A stretch of 9,665 bases of DNA from Chloroflexota bacterium (GTDB taxonomy: Bacteria > Chloroflexota > Anaerolineae > Anaerolineales > Villigracilaceae), in contig JAKAMM010000046.1 in NCBI GenBank assembly GCA_021812905.1, forward strand, positions 1 through 9,665. The letters are read 5' to 3'. Below, in pieces: positions 1 to 5,439 of the stretch. The position numbers and the translations under genes were made by a program. The stretch's first letter is position 1; every line of letters starts with the position of its first letter. The notes below the pieces were generated by a model. It worked only from the letters and a program-made list of their open reading frames with translations. It did not search any database and was not told the origin of the DNA.

Positions 1-106
1 CGGCCGGCCCGGCTTCAGGCAAATTTTTAGCGCCAACCAATTCCCCGCCCCAGATCATTGCATCTAAAAATCCTGCCAAACCACGATAGAGAGTGTCGCC
101 TGACAT
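1..106 (-). CDS. Probable PlsC-family acyltransferase, N-terminus only
   Basis: Thirty-five codons are visible before the left edge cuts the gene. The start is the ATG at 106-104, supported by a GGAGG Shine-Dalgarno at 113-117 with six bases of spacing. The visible protein starts MSGDTLYRGLAGFLDAM and continues to a segment reading LVGAKNLPEAGPA. This last part resembles the stretch just before the catalytic NHxxxxD box in 1-acylglycerol-3-phosphate acyltransferases (pattern V-G-x-x-N-L-P-x-x-G-P). The catalytic box itself would lie outside the window, so the call rests on a short match. The family transfers an acyl chain to lysophosphatidate at the inner face of the membrane. The gene follows aroQ on the same strand after a terminator-like hairpin, so it is probably a separate unit. 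Any other protein with a similar N-terminus remains possible. Confidence 0.5.
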   Translation of the reverse strand, partial: MSGDTLYRGLAGFLDAMIWGGELVGAKNLPEAGPA

Positions 107-156
107 AATCAGCCTCCATGTTATTGGAAGCGCGCTTGTTCACTTTTAACTATAAC

Positions 157-180
157 AAAAAAGGTGCCAGAAAGATACCT
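157..180 (-). terminator. Weak intrinsic terminator after aroQ
   Basis: Read on the minus strand, nine bases after the aroQ stop, AGGTATC and GGCACCT can pair around a TTTCT loop. The stem is seven positions with one A-C mismatch and one T-G wobble, and it runs into six T residues. Position and T-run fit a rho-independent terminator for the operon, but the stem is short and imperfect, so it may be leaky. Confidence 0.4.
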
Positions 181-188
181 CCATTACA

Positions 189-617
189 TCACAATAAATC
201 CACCAAAGCCCTTAAACCGAGAGTATAAGATTGCCAGCCAAATCCGCTAATCTTGCCTTTGCACACCGCCGAGATCAGTGATTTATATCGAAACTCTTCG
301 CGCGCGTATACATTCGACAGATGCACTTCGACGACAGGAATTTGAATCGCGCTGATTGCATCGCGCAACGCCACCGACGTGTGTGTATATCCGCCTGGAT
401 TGAACACCACGCCGTTTGCCCACGTGCGCGCATCCTGCAAAGCGTCGATCAATGCACCTTCGTGATTCGATTGCAAGCATTTAATTTCCGCACCCAATTC
501 TTTTCCAAGCTCGATCAATTTCGCATTGATGTCATCAAGCATCATCGAACCATAAATTTCCGGTTCGCGCGTGCCAAGCAAATTCAAATTGGGGCCATGC
601 AAGATCAGTATTTTCAT
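189..617 (-). CDS. aroQ: Type II 3-dehydroquinate dehydratase
   Basis: This enzyme removes water from 3-dehydroquinate to give 3-dehydroshikimate, the third shikimate-pathway step, in the cytoplasm. The protein is 142 residues, normal for the dodecameric type II family. Diagnostic stretches are [16 protein letters not shown] near the N-terminus (R17 and Y22 match the active-site Arg and catalytic Tyr), [10 protein letters not shown] at 49-58, [16 protein letters not shown] at 73-88 (N73 and H79), VEVHLSN at 96-102 (H99), and EEFRYKS with R110. The frame stays open upstream to 815, but the true start is the ATG at 617-615: the family begins at [15 protein letters not shown] and a GGAGG lies just upstream. 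The start overlaps, as ATGA, the stop of a decayed aroB remnant. It is the last aro gene of the operon, and no key residue is missing. Confidence 0.96.
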   Translation of the reverse strand: MKILILHGPNLNLLGTREPEIYGSMMLDDINAKLIELGKELGAEIKCLQSNHEGALIDALQDARTWANGVVFNPGGYTHTSVALRDAISAIQIPVVEVHLSNVYAREEFRYKSLISAVCKGKISGFGWQSYTLGLRALVDLL

Positions 618-780
618 TTGTCCTCCAACGCCATCTCCAAATCTTCCATGTCCACCAATTCGATTCGCCTGATCTATGCAGACAATGCAAATCACACGAT
701 GCCGTTTAATTTTTTCCCTGTCCACTCGCATTTTGTGGACGAGTCTCTCGTATGGCAATTCTCTAGGATGCCGATGGACA
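614..780 (-). pseudogene. Decayed C-terminal remnant of a 3-dehydroquinate synthase
   Basis: This stretch between degV and aroQ is not plain spacer. In one frame (767-711) it reads [19 protein letters not shown]. The C-terminus of AroKB in this window reads PKELPREEIIHVMRMDKKK (residues 465-483), 10 of 19 identical with most other changes conservative. At an A6 run (710-715) the match moves to another frame, which continues through FALSA and ends [16 protein letters not shown] (664-617), against VELVDVTDLGKTLDG at the AroKB end. That second frame has stops at 694-692 (TGA) and 676-674 (TAG). The final TGA (616-614) lands where an AroB stop should fall and overlaps the aroQ ATG. With a frameshift, two stops and no N-terminal part, it cannot encode a working enzyme. 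Its divergence from the intact copy means an old duplication or a different source for one copy. Confidence 0.85.
622..626 (-). promoter_or_regulatory. Ribosome binding site fixing the aroQ start
   Basis: GGAGG on the minus strand lies four bases before the ATG at 617-615. It selects this start over the in-frame upstream codons that extend to 815. It sits inside the aroB remnant, which is expected if the lost gene was once translationally coupled to aroQ. Confidence 0.8.
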
Positions 781-799
781 GACTCGCCCACAAAAATGA

Positions 800-1654
800 T
801 TAGGCGCCAGTGCAATATGCCAGGCCAACCGTTCCAGGTCCGGTATGTGTCCCGATCGCGGGACTGACCGCAGACAGGATCGACTCAACCGCATTCAACT
901 TTTCGGCTGCGATGGCGAGAACTGCTTTTGCATTTTCTTCTGCATTGGCATGCAGCGTTGCCAAACGGACGTTTGACTTTCCAGCGCATTTTTCTGCAAC
1001 CAATTCAATTACTTTCTCATAGGCCTTTTTCGACGTTCGGACGCTATCGGCCGTATCCACTTTGCCATCCTTAATGGTCAGGATCGGTTTCACGTTCAGC
1101 GCCGAGCCGAGTAGCCTCTGCGCGCCTCCAATGCGTCCGCCGCGATGAAGGAATTCAAGCGTTTCCACTACAAAATATACGCCCGTGTTTGGACGGACTG
1201 TTTCCGCCAACTTCTGACAATCCGCCAGCGACGCGCCATCGGCGGCGGCTCGTGCCAGTGCGAGAGCCTGGTAGCCTAATGCCATGCCGGTGTTTTCGCT
1301 ATCAAATAAAACAATTTTATCTTTTGCCGAGGCGAATTCCTCGCGGGCCTGTCTTGCAGAGTCCAGCGTACCAGAGAGTTTCTCGGAAATGAAAACTCCC
1401 ATTACATCATATCCCCGCTCGAGCAGACTGGCGAACGCCTTGTGCATATCCGCAGGAGAGGCTTGGGATGTGGATGGCATGACTTTGGAATTCTTTAGGC
1501 GCGTATAGAATTCCGTGGGTTTTATCGTCACTCCGTCGGAAAACGTTTCCTCCCCCCATATAACGGACAAGGGCGCTACGGTGATGTTCAGTTTCCTACA
1601 AATATCATCGGGAATGTAAGCGGTACTATCTGTGACAATGGCGGTTTTAGACAT
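800..1654 (-). CDS. DegV family (FakB-like) fatty-acid-binding protein
   Basis: The 284-residue product is full length for the DegV family. These proteins hold a fatty acid and, where a FakA kinase is present, present it for phosphorylation toward phospholipid synthesis. Visible hallmarks are [10 protein letters not shown] at 6-15, MPSTSQASP at 59-67 (the conserved T-S-Q lipid-head contact), [13 protein letters not shown] at 89-101, [13 protein letters not shown] at 115-127, [14 protein letters not shown] at 166-179, and [11 protein letters not shown] at 270-280. The start ATG is preceded by AAGGAG at 1660-1665 with five bases of spacing, the best ribosome site in the window. It lies 60 bases after aroKB. 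It has no known step in aromatic synthesis and separates aroKB from aroQ, beside the aroB remnant, so it looks like an insertion into an older operon. The ligand and partner cannot be told from sequence. Confidence 0.92.
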   Translation of the reverse strand: MSKTAIVTDSTAYIPDDICRKLNITVAPLSVIWGEETFSDGVTIKPTEFYTRLKNSKVMPSTSQASPADMHKAFASLLERGYDVMGVFISEKLSGTLDSARQAREEFASAKDKIVLFDSENTGMALGYQALALARAAADGASLADCQKLAETVRPNTGVYFVVETLEFLHRGGRIGGAQRLLGSALNVKPILTIKDGKVDTADSVRTSKKAYEKVIELVAEKCAGKSNVRLATLHANAEENAKAVLAIAAEKLNAVESILSAVSPAIGTHTGPGTVGLAYCTGA

Positions 1655-1714
1655 TTTTTCTCCTTGGCATAAGTTTAATTGTATAACCCCCCAACTTCCA
1701 TTTGGGTTTCACAA

Positions 1715-3256
1715 TCATCCATCCAAGGTTTTCCCCAAATCTGTCACATCCACCAACTCCACCTTTCCAATCTTAACCGGCAAAGCAAAACGGATGGCCT
1801 TCGCATTTTTCTTTTTATCCATTCTCATCACGTGGATGATTTCTTCACGCGGCAATTCTTTGGGGATATGGATGGGTAGTCCCAACTCCGATAATGACTC
1901 AGCCACCGCTTCTGACAAGCCTTTGCCTGCCACCATTAAACGTTCGGCCAACTTCGCCTCGGCCACTATCCCAATCGCCACGGCCTCGCCGTGCCGCAAT
2001 TTGAACTGGCTGACAAGTTCCACTGCATGCCCAACCGTGTGGCCCAGATTCAACGCTGCGCGGAATCCTTTTTCATATGGGTCATCCTCGATGATCTTTA
2101 TCTTGACCGCCATCGCGCGTTTGACGATTTCTTCGAGGTTATCTTTTACCCAACCCAATCCTTGCGCGCATAAATTGAATAACTCAGGGTCAGAGATGAT
2201 TCCATGCTTGACAACTTCCGCCATGCCAGAAATCAATTCCACTTCCGGCAAGGTCTTAAGCAGTTGCGGATCAGCCAGGACCAGTTTCGGCGGATAAAAC
2301 GAGCCGACGAGATTCTTGCCCTCAGGCAGATCAAATCCGGTCTTACCACCAAGAGATGCATCCACCATTGAAAGCAAAGTAGTTGGCACGCCAATCCATT
2401 GGATGCCGCGCATAAACGTGGACGCGGCAAATCCGGTCATGTCACCGATTACGCCGCCGCCCAAAGCAATGACCGTGCTTTTGCGGTCCAGGCCTGCTTC
2501 GAGAAAACCATGCCAAAGTCTGCTCACGGTTTCCAAATTTTTATGCGCCTCGCCGGCAGGAACGACTGACACTTTTGGTTCGAAATCCGACGAACGCAAA
2601 ACAGCCACCACTTTTTCAGCATGGAACTTGGCCACGTTTTCGTCGGTTACGATGATCGGGTTTTGCAATCCACGCAACTTAAGAATTTCGCCAAGTCGCT
2701 CGATACCACCATTTTGCACCATCGCATCGTATTCCCCCATCGCGGAGAGGTGATGTCTACCTAAAACAACCTGCGCTTGATGGGTATTTTGCTCGGCAGA
2801 TTTCCCGTCCACGTGAACAATCAGCGGGAAAGAACGATAATGCCCGCCACGTTTTACAAGCAACGATGTGAGTTTTTCACGCAAGTCGCCTGCCAGCAAA
2901 GGACGTTTTTCGTGATCGCTTTGCAAACGTTCAAGCAATGTGGATAGTTCCGCCATCAACAAAATAACCTTGCCATTGCTCTCTGCGAAAGTACGGTTCT
3001 CATCTCGCAAGAGCGCACCGCCGCCAAGAGCAATCACACTTTCTTTTTTGCTGACAATATTTTTCAGAACAACCGATTCAAGGTCACGAAAAGTCGGCTC
3101 ACCTTGTTCCTCCATAATTTGTGGAATGGGCGTACCCGCGTTTGTTTCGATAACGTGGTCGAGGTCAATGAAAGGCAGTTTTAGATTATGGGCAAGTTGT
3201 CTGCCAACTGTGGATTTACCCGTCCCAGGAGGACCGTAGAGGAAGATGTGAGTCAT
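1715..3256 (-). CDS. aroKB: Bifunctional shikimate kinase / 3-dehydroquinate synthase
   Basis: This 513-residue fusion carries out pathway steps five and two. Residues 1 to about 165 are the kinase: Walker A GPPGTGKST (8-16), D31 and D33 of FIDLDHVIE, R57 in the FRDLE shikimate site, the GGG at 78-80, and the lid arginine R118 in EKRPLL. Residues from about 172 are 3-dehydroquinate synthase, an NAD- and metal-dependent enzyme converting DAHP to dehydroquinate: GGGVIGDMTGFAAS (267-280), PTTLLSMVDASLGGKTGFD (291-309), and likely zinc ligands E347 (GMAEVVKHG), H406 (NLGHTVGHAVE) and H422 (RHGEAVAIG). Both halves look complete. The ATG at 3256 follows GGAAAG with six bases of spacing. Thermotoga and many Chloroflexota have the same fusion. 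A palindromic element fills the gap upstream, and a decayed second AroB end lies beyond degV. Confidence 0.95.
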   Translation of the reverse strand: MTHIFLYGPPGTGKSTVGRQLAHNLKLPFIDLDHVIETNAGTPIPQIMEEQGEPTFRDLESVVLKNIVSKKESVIALGGGALLRDENRTFAESNGKVILLMAELSTLLERLQSDHEKRPLLAGDLREKLTSLLVKRGGHYRSFPLIVHVDGKSAEQNTHQAQVVLGRHHLSAMGEYDAMVQNGGIERLGEILKLRGLQNPIIVTDENVAKFHAEKVVAVLRSSDFEPKVSVVPAGEAHKNLETVSRLWHGFLEAGLDRKSTVIALGGGVIGDMTGFAASTFMRGIQWIGVPTTLLSMVDASLGGKTGFDLPEGKNLVGSFYPPKLVLADPQLLKTLPEVELISGMAEVVKHGIISDPELFNLCAQGLGWVKDNLEEIVKRAMAVKIKIIEDDPYEKGFRAALNLGHTVGHAVELVSQFKLRHGEAVAIGIVAEAKLAERLMVAGKGLSEAVAESLSELGLPIHIPKELPREEIIHVMRMDKKKNAKAIRFALPVKIGKVELVDVTDLGKTLDG

Positions 3257-3267
3257 AAAATTCTTTC

Positions 3268-3374
3268 CATGTCATTGCGAGGGCGGCGTTCTCCCGAAGG
3301 GGCCCGAAGCATCTCCTCGCCAAACTGGGGATTGCTTCGTCGCAAAGAACAAGAACGCTCCTCGCAATGACATG
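3268..3374. repeat. Palindromic (MITE-like) element between aroC and aroKB
   Basis: A 15-base arm, catgtcattgcgagg at 3268-3282, is repeated as a perfect inverted copy at 3360-3374. The interior contains further partly complementary stretches (CTTCG and GCGAGG-like pieces). The element fills nearly the whole junction: one arm starts one base past the aroC stop codon, and the other supplies the first G of the aroKB Shine-Dalgarno GGAAAG. Arms starting TGTCATTGCGAGG are typical of dispersed intergenic repeats in many draft genomes. No transposase and no clear target duplication are visible. As RNA it would form a long hairpin within the operon transcript. Confidence 0.8.
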
Positions 3375-3375
3375 A

Positions 3376-4545
3376 CTATTCCCAAAAAATATGCGGTGTG
3401 TTATCCATCTGCAAATCTTCGAGAGTTGATTTTCTCAAAGATTCAAAACGGGGTTTCATTTCATTCATCGAGTCGCCGCCGAGTTTTTCAATCAATGCGT
3501 CAGCCAAAACAAACGCAACCATCGCTTCGAGAATCGGAACCGCGCGCGGCACGGGGCAGAAATCGGAGCGTTCATATTTGGTGGGAGATTCTGTTCCTGA
3601 CGCCAGATCAACTGTCAGCTGGGGAAGAAGCGTGGTGGCGATCGGCTTCATCGCGGCGCGGATGACGATCGGCTGTCCATTTGAGATTCCACCTTCGGTG
3701 CCGCCTGCACGATTCGAATTACGTATTACGTATTGCGTATCACGTAATTGAATTGGGTCATGAACTTGCGTTCCAAGCAAACGAGCATTCTCGAACGCAT
3801 CGCCGACTTCCACGCCTTTGATGGCCTGCACAGACATGACAGCCATGGCAAGTTTGGCTTCGAGTCGTTTGTCCCATTGGACGAAACTGCCGAAGCCGAC
3901 AGGCACGTTCAGCGCAACAATTTCCAGCACGCCGCCCAGCGTATCCTTTGCGCGGATGATTTCTTCGATGCGCTTCCGCATTTTTTCAGCCGCGACTTTA
4001 TCCGGACAGCGCACGTCGCTCTCCTCCGCCGCATCAAAGCGGACCTGATAATCGATCCCCTTTAATTCAGCTTCGATCTCGCCGATGGATGTTACATATC
4101 CGCCAATGATGATCCCAAACTGCGAAAGAAAATGTTTACAGACCGCGCCCGCCGCAACGCGCATGGTGGTTTCACGCGCAGAGGCACGTTCGAGTGCGGG
4201 GCGCAGATCGGTGTAACCGTATTTCACCGCTCCCGTTAGATCTGCATGCCCAGGACGCGGTGCGGTCATCGGCTCGATGGCTTTTCCTTTCCATTTGACA
4301 TGGTCATCGTTTCGGACGAGCAGGGCAATCGGCGCGCCTGTGGTCTCGCCTGCCAAGACTCCGCCAAGAATTTGGACGGTATCCTTTTCGATCTTCATGC
4401 GTCCGCCTGAGCCGTATCCCCGCTGACGACGGGCAAGTTCCTTGTCGATGATGGCAGTTGTGATGGGAAGTCCGGCGGGCATGCCATCGAGAATGGCGGT
4501 CAACGATGGGCCGTGGGATTCTCCTGCAGTTAAGAAGCGAAGCAT
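3376..4545 (-). CDS. aroC: Chorismate synthase
   Basis: This enzyme makes chorismate from EPSP by anti-1,4 elimination of phosphate and needs reduced FMN; it is the seventh shikimate step. The product is 389 residues, normal for the family. Signatures are GESHGPSL (8-15, H11), RPGHADL (97-103, H100), RASARETTMRVAAGA (120-134), NRAGGTEGGISNG (278-290) and RSDFCPVPRAVPILEAM (326-342). The start is the ATG at 4545-4543, preceded by GGAGA, because the family starts directly at M-L-R-F-L-T-A-G-E-S-H-G. An in-frame upstream ATG at 4587 lies in repeat-derived leader and is not favoured. Residues 266-277 (QLRDTQYVIRNS), in a variable loop before the NRAGG signature, come from a repetitive tract related to one in aroA. 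The frame and flanking motifs are intact. Confidence 0.96.
   Translation of the reverse strand: MLRFLTAGESHGPSLTAILDGMPAGLPITTAIIDKELARRQRGYGSGGRMKIEKDTVQILGGVLAGETTGAPIALLVRNDDHVKWKGKAIEPMTAPRPGHADLTGAVKYGYTDLRPALERASARETTMRVAAGAVCKHFLSQFGIIIGGYVTSIGEIEAELKGIDYQVRFDAAEESDVRCPDKVAAEKMRKRIEEIIRAKDTLGGVLEIVALNVPVGFGSFVQWDKRLEAKLAMAVMSVQAIKGVEVGDAFENARLLGTQVHDPIQLRDTQYVIRNSNRAGGTEGGISNGQPIVIRAAMKPIATTLLPQLTVDLASGTESPTKYERSDFCPVPRAVPILEAMVAFVLADALIEKLGGDSMNEMKPRFESLRKSTLEDLQMDNTPHIFWE
3713..3751 (-). repeat. In-frame ACGTAT-type repeat tract inside aroC
   Basis: The tract is built from repeated short units: on the plus strand attacgtattacgtattgcg, then variants with gtatcacgtaatt. It encodes AroC residues about 266-277, between VHDPI and NRAGGTEGG, where the family is variable. 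It resembles the tract at 6004-6034 in aroA. The reading frame passes through without a stop. Confidence 0.6.
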
Positions 4546-4549
4546 AAGT

Positions 4550-4554
4550 TCTCC
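4550..4554 (-). promoter_or_regulatory. Ribosome binding site fixing the aroC start
   Basis: GGAGA on the minus strand, four bases before the ATG at 4545, favours MLRFLTAGESHGP as the N-terminus over the upstream ATGs at 4560 and 4587. It lies just downstream of the left arm of the 4564-4623 inverted repeat, so folding of that repeat could expose or hide it. Confidence 0.75.
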
Positions 4555-4563
4555 ATTCATAAA

Positions 4564-4623
4564 GTAGGGGCGACCCTTCATGGTCAATCAAGTAGTTTAT
4601 CGCTCAGAGCGGGTCGCCCCTAC
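4564..4623. repeat. Inverted repeat spanning the aroE end and aroC leader
   Basis: The 13-base arm gtaggggcgaccc (4564-4576) has a perfect inverted partner at 4611-4623, separated by 34 bases. In the transcript, the first arm forms the last codons of aroE (encoding V-G-A-T-R), the aroE stop codon falls in the loop, and the second arm lies in the aroC leader ten bases before its Shine-Dalgarno. Sequences of the GTAGGGGCGACCC type are familiar dispersed intergenic repeats in several bacterial groups. Confidence 0.8.
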
Positions 4624-5439
4624 AGATTCAAACAAAATATTCCGAGGCGGGTTGTGACCTGTCCAGATTTCAAAGGCGAGGGCAGCTTGTTCGATCAACA
4701 TGCCAAGGCCAGTGGTAGCGGGCAGTCCCAGGGAGCGGGCGTCTTTAACCAATTTCGTTTCGCGTGGATTGTAGACCAAATCGTAAATTGCGGCGTTGGG
4801 AAAAGGCAGGTTCCCTGGCCAGGGAGATTGGTTGGTGTTAGGGGTCATTCCAACTGGGGTGGCGTTGACAAGAAGTTGAAGGTTTGATAGTTGGAAGGTT
4901 GAAAGGTTGAATTCAATTGCCTTAGTATTTTCAAATTGGACAGCCAGTTCTTGGGCTTGTTCGATTCGACGGGTGGTGATGCCGACATTCCATTCATCAT
5001 TGGACAAAGCATACACTACCGCCCGCGCCGATCCGCCTGCACCTAAGACAATTGACGATTTTGGATTTTCGATTTTCAATTGGCTATTTACGAGAAATTT
5101 GTTTAAGTCCGTGAGAAACCCTTGGGCGTCAGTATTGTCGCCAACGAGTTTATCATCACGGAGATAAACTGTGTTGACTGCGCCGATGGTTTTTGCTGTT
5201 GGCGTGAGTTCATCCATGAGCGGAATAACATTTTGCTTATGCGGAATAGTGACGTTGAGTCCTTGGATTTCGCCAGCACGGACACGATTGAGTAATTTTT
5301 TCAGTCCTTGCTGATCATCAATATGAATTGGAAAAAGGGAATACTCACCCTTGAGTCCACATGCCTGCAAAGCTGTGCCATGAATCTTGGGAGACAGACT
5401 GTGTCCCAGCGGGTATCCAATCAGACCAAGTCGAATCAT
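4597..5439 (-). CDS. aroE: Shikimate dehydrogenase
   Basis: It reduces 3-dehydroshikimate to shikimate with NADPH, the fourth pathway step. The 280 residues match the family. The N-terminal substrate domain has GHSLSP (12-17), NVTIPHK with catalytic K68 (62-68), GAVNT (86-90) and GDNTDAQGF with catalytic D104 (100-108). The Rossmann half has VLGAGGSARA (131-140), NATPVGM (192-198) and TGLGMLIEQAALAFEIWTG (243-261). Its ATG overlaps the aroA stop as ATGA, so translation is probably coupled; no strong separate Shine-Dalgarno is seen. Three parts look repeat-derived: the linker SQLKIENPKSS (about 119-129), the stretch FNLSTFQLSNLQL (177-189), and the tail VGATRSER after the normal family end. 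The catalytic residues are untouched, so I expect a working enzyme. Confidence 0.95.
   Translation of the reverse strand: MIRLGLIGYPLGHSLSPKIHGTALQACGLKGEYSLFPIHIDDQQGLKKLLNRVRAGEIQGLNVTIPHKQNVIPLMDELTPTAKTIGAVNTVYLRDDKLVGDNTDAQGFLTDLNKFLVNSQLKIENPKSSIVLGAGGSARAVVYALSNDEWNVGITTRRIEQAQELAVQFENTKAIEFNLSTFQLSNLQLLVNATPVGMTPNTNQSPWPGNLPFPNAAIYDLVYNPRETKLVKDARSLGLPATTGLGMLIEQAALAFEIWTGHNPPRNILFESVGATRSER
4875..4912 (-). repeat. In-frame AACCTTC-type repeat tract inside aroE
   Basis: On the minus strand the tract is made of CAACCTT/CAACCTTCCAAC units and encodes FNLSTFQLSNLQ just before the NATPVGM motif. A closely similar tract lies in aroA at 5569-5600. The two agree across nearly 28 bases apart from a few substitutions and one length change. 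Confidence 0.6.
5057..5087 (-). repeat. In-frame GATTTT repeat tract inside aroE
   Basis: Three near-identical units (gattttg, gattttc, gattttc on the plus strand) are followed by aattggctat. They encode SQLKIENPKSS, which joins the substrate domain to the first strand of the nucleotide-binding fold. The linker is a place where extra residues would be tolerated. Confidence 0.5.

Noticed and set aside
618..815. N-terminal extension of aroQ by about 66 residues
   Set aside because: The extension starts at a TTG inside degV and consists of the aroB remnant; the ribosome site and family start both point to 617.
1655..1714. Internal promoter for degV (TATACA with an upstream TTGTGA)
   Set aside because: The spacing between the two boxes is about 23 bases, too long for a standard promoter, so I do not call it.
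1632..2297. Plus-strand open frame of 221 codons opposite aroKB
   Set aside because: It mirrors conserved AroB codons on the other strand and has no family motif; the minus-strand gene explains the open frame.
3713..3751. Short CRISPR-like or minisatellite array
   Set aside because: Units are only about seven to eight bases, with no spacers, and the tract is translated as part of AroC.
4546..4587. Longer aroC start with 14 extra residues
   Set aside because: The extra codons lie in repeat-derived leader, and GGAGA stands before the ATG at 4545, where the family begins.
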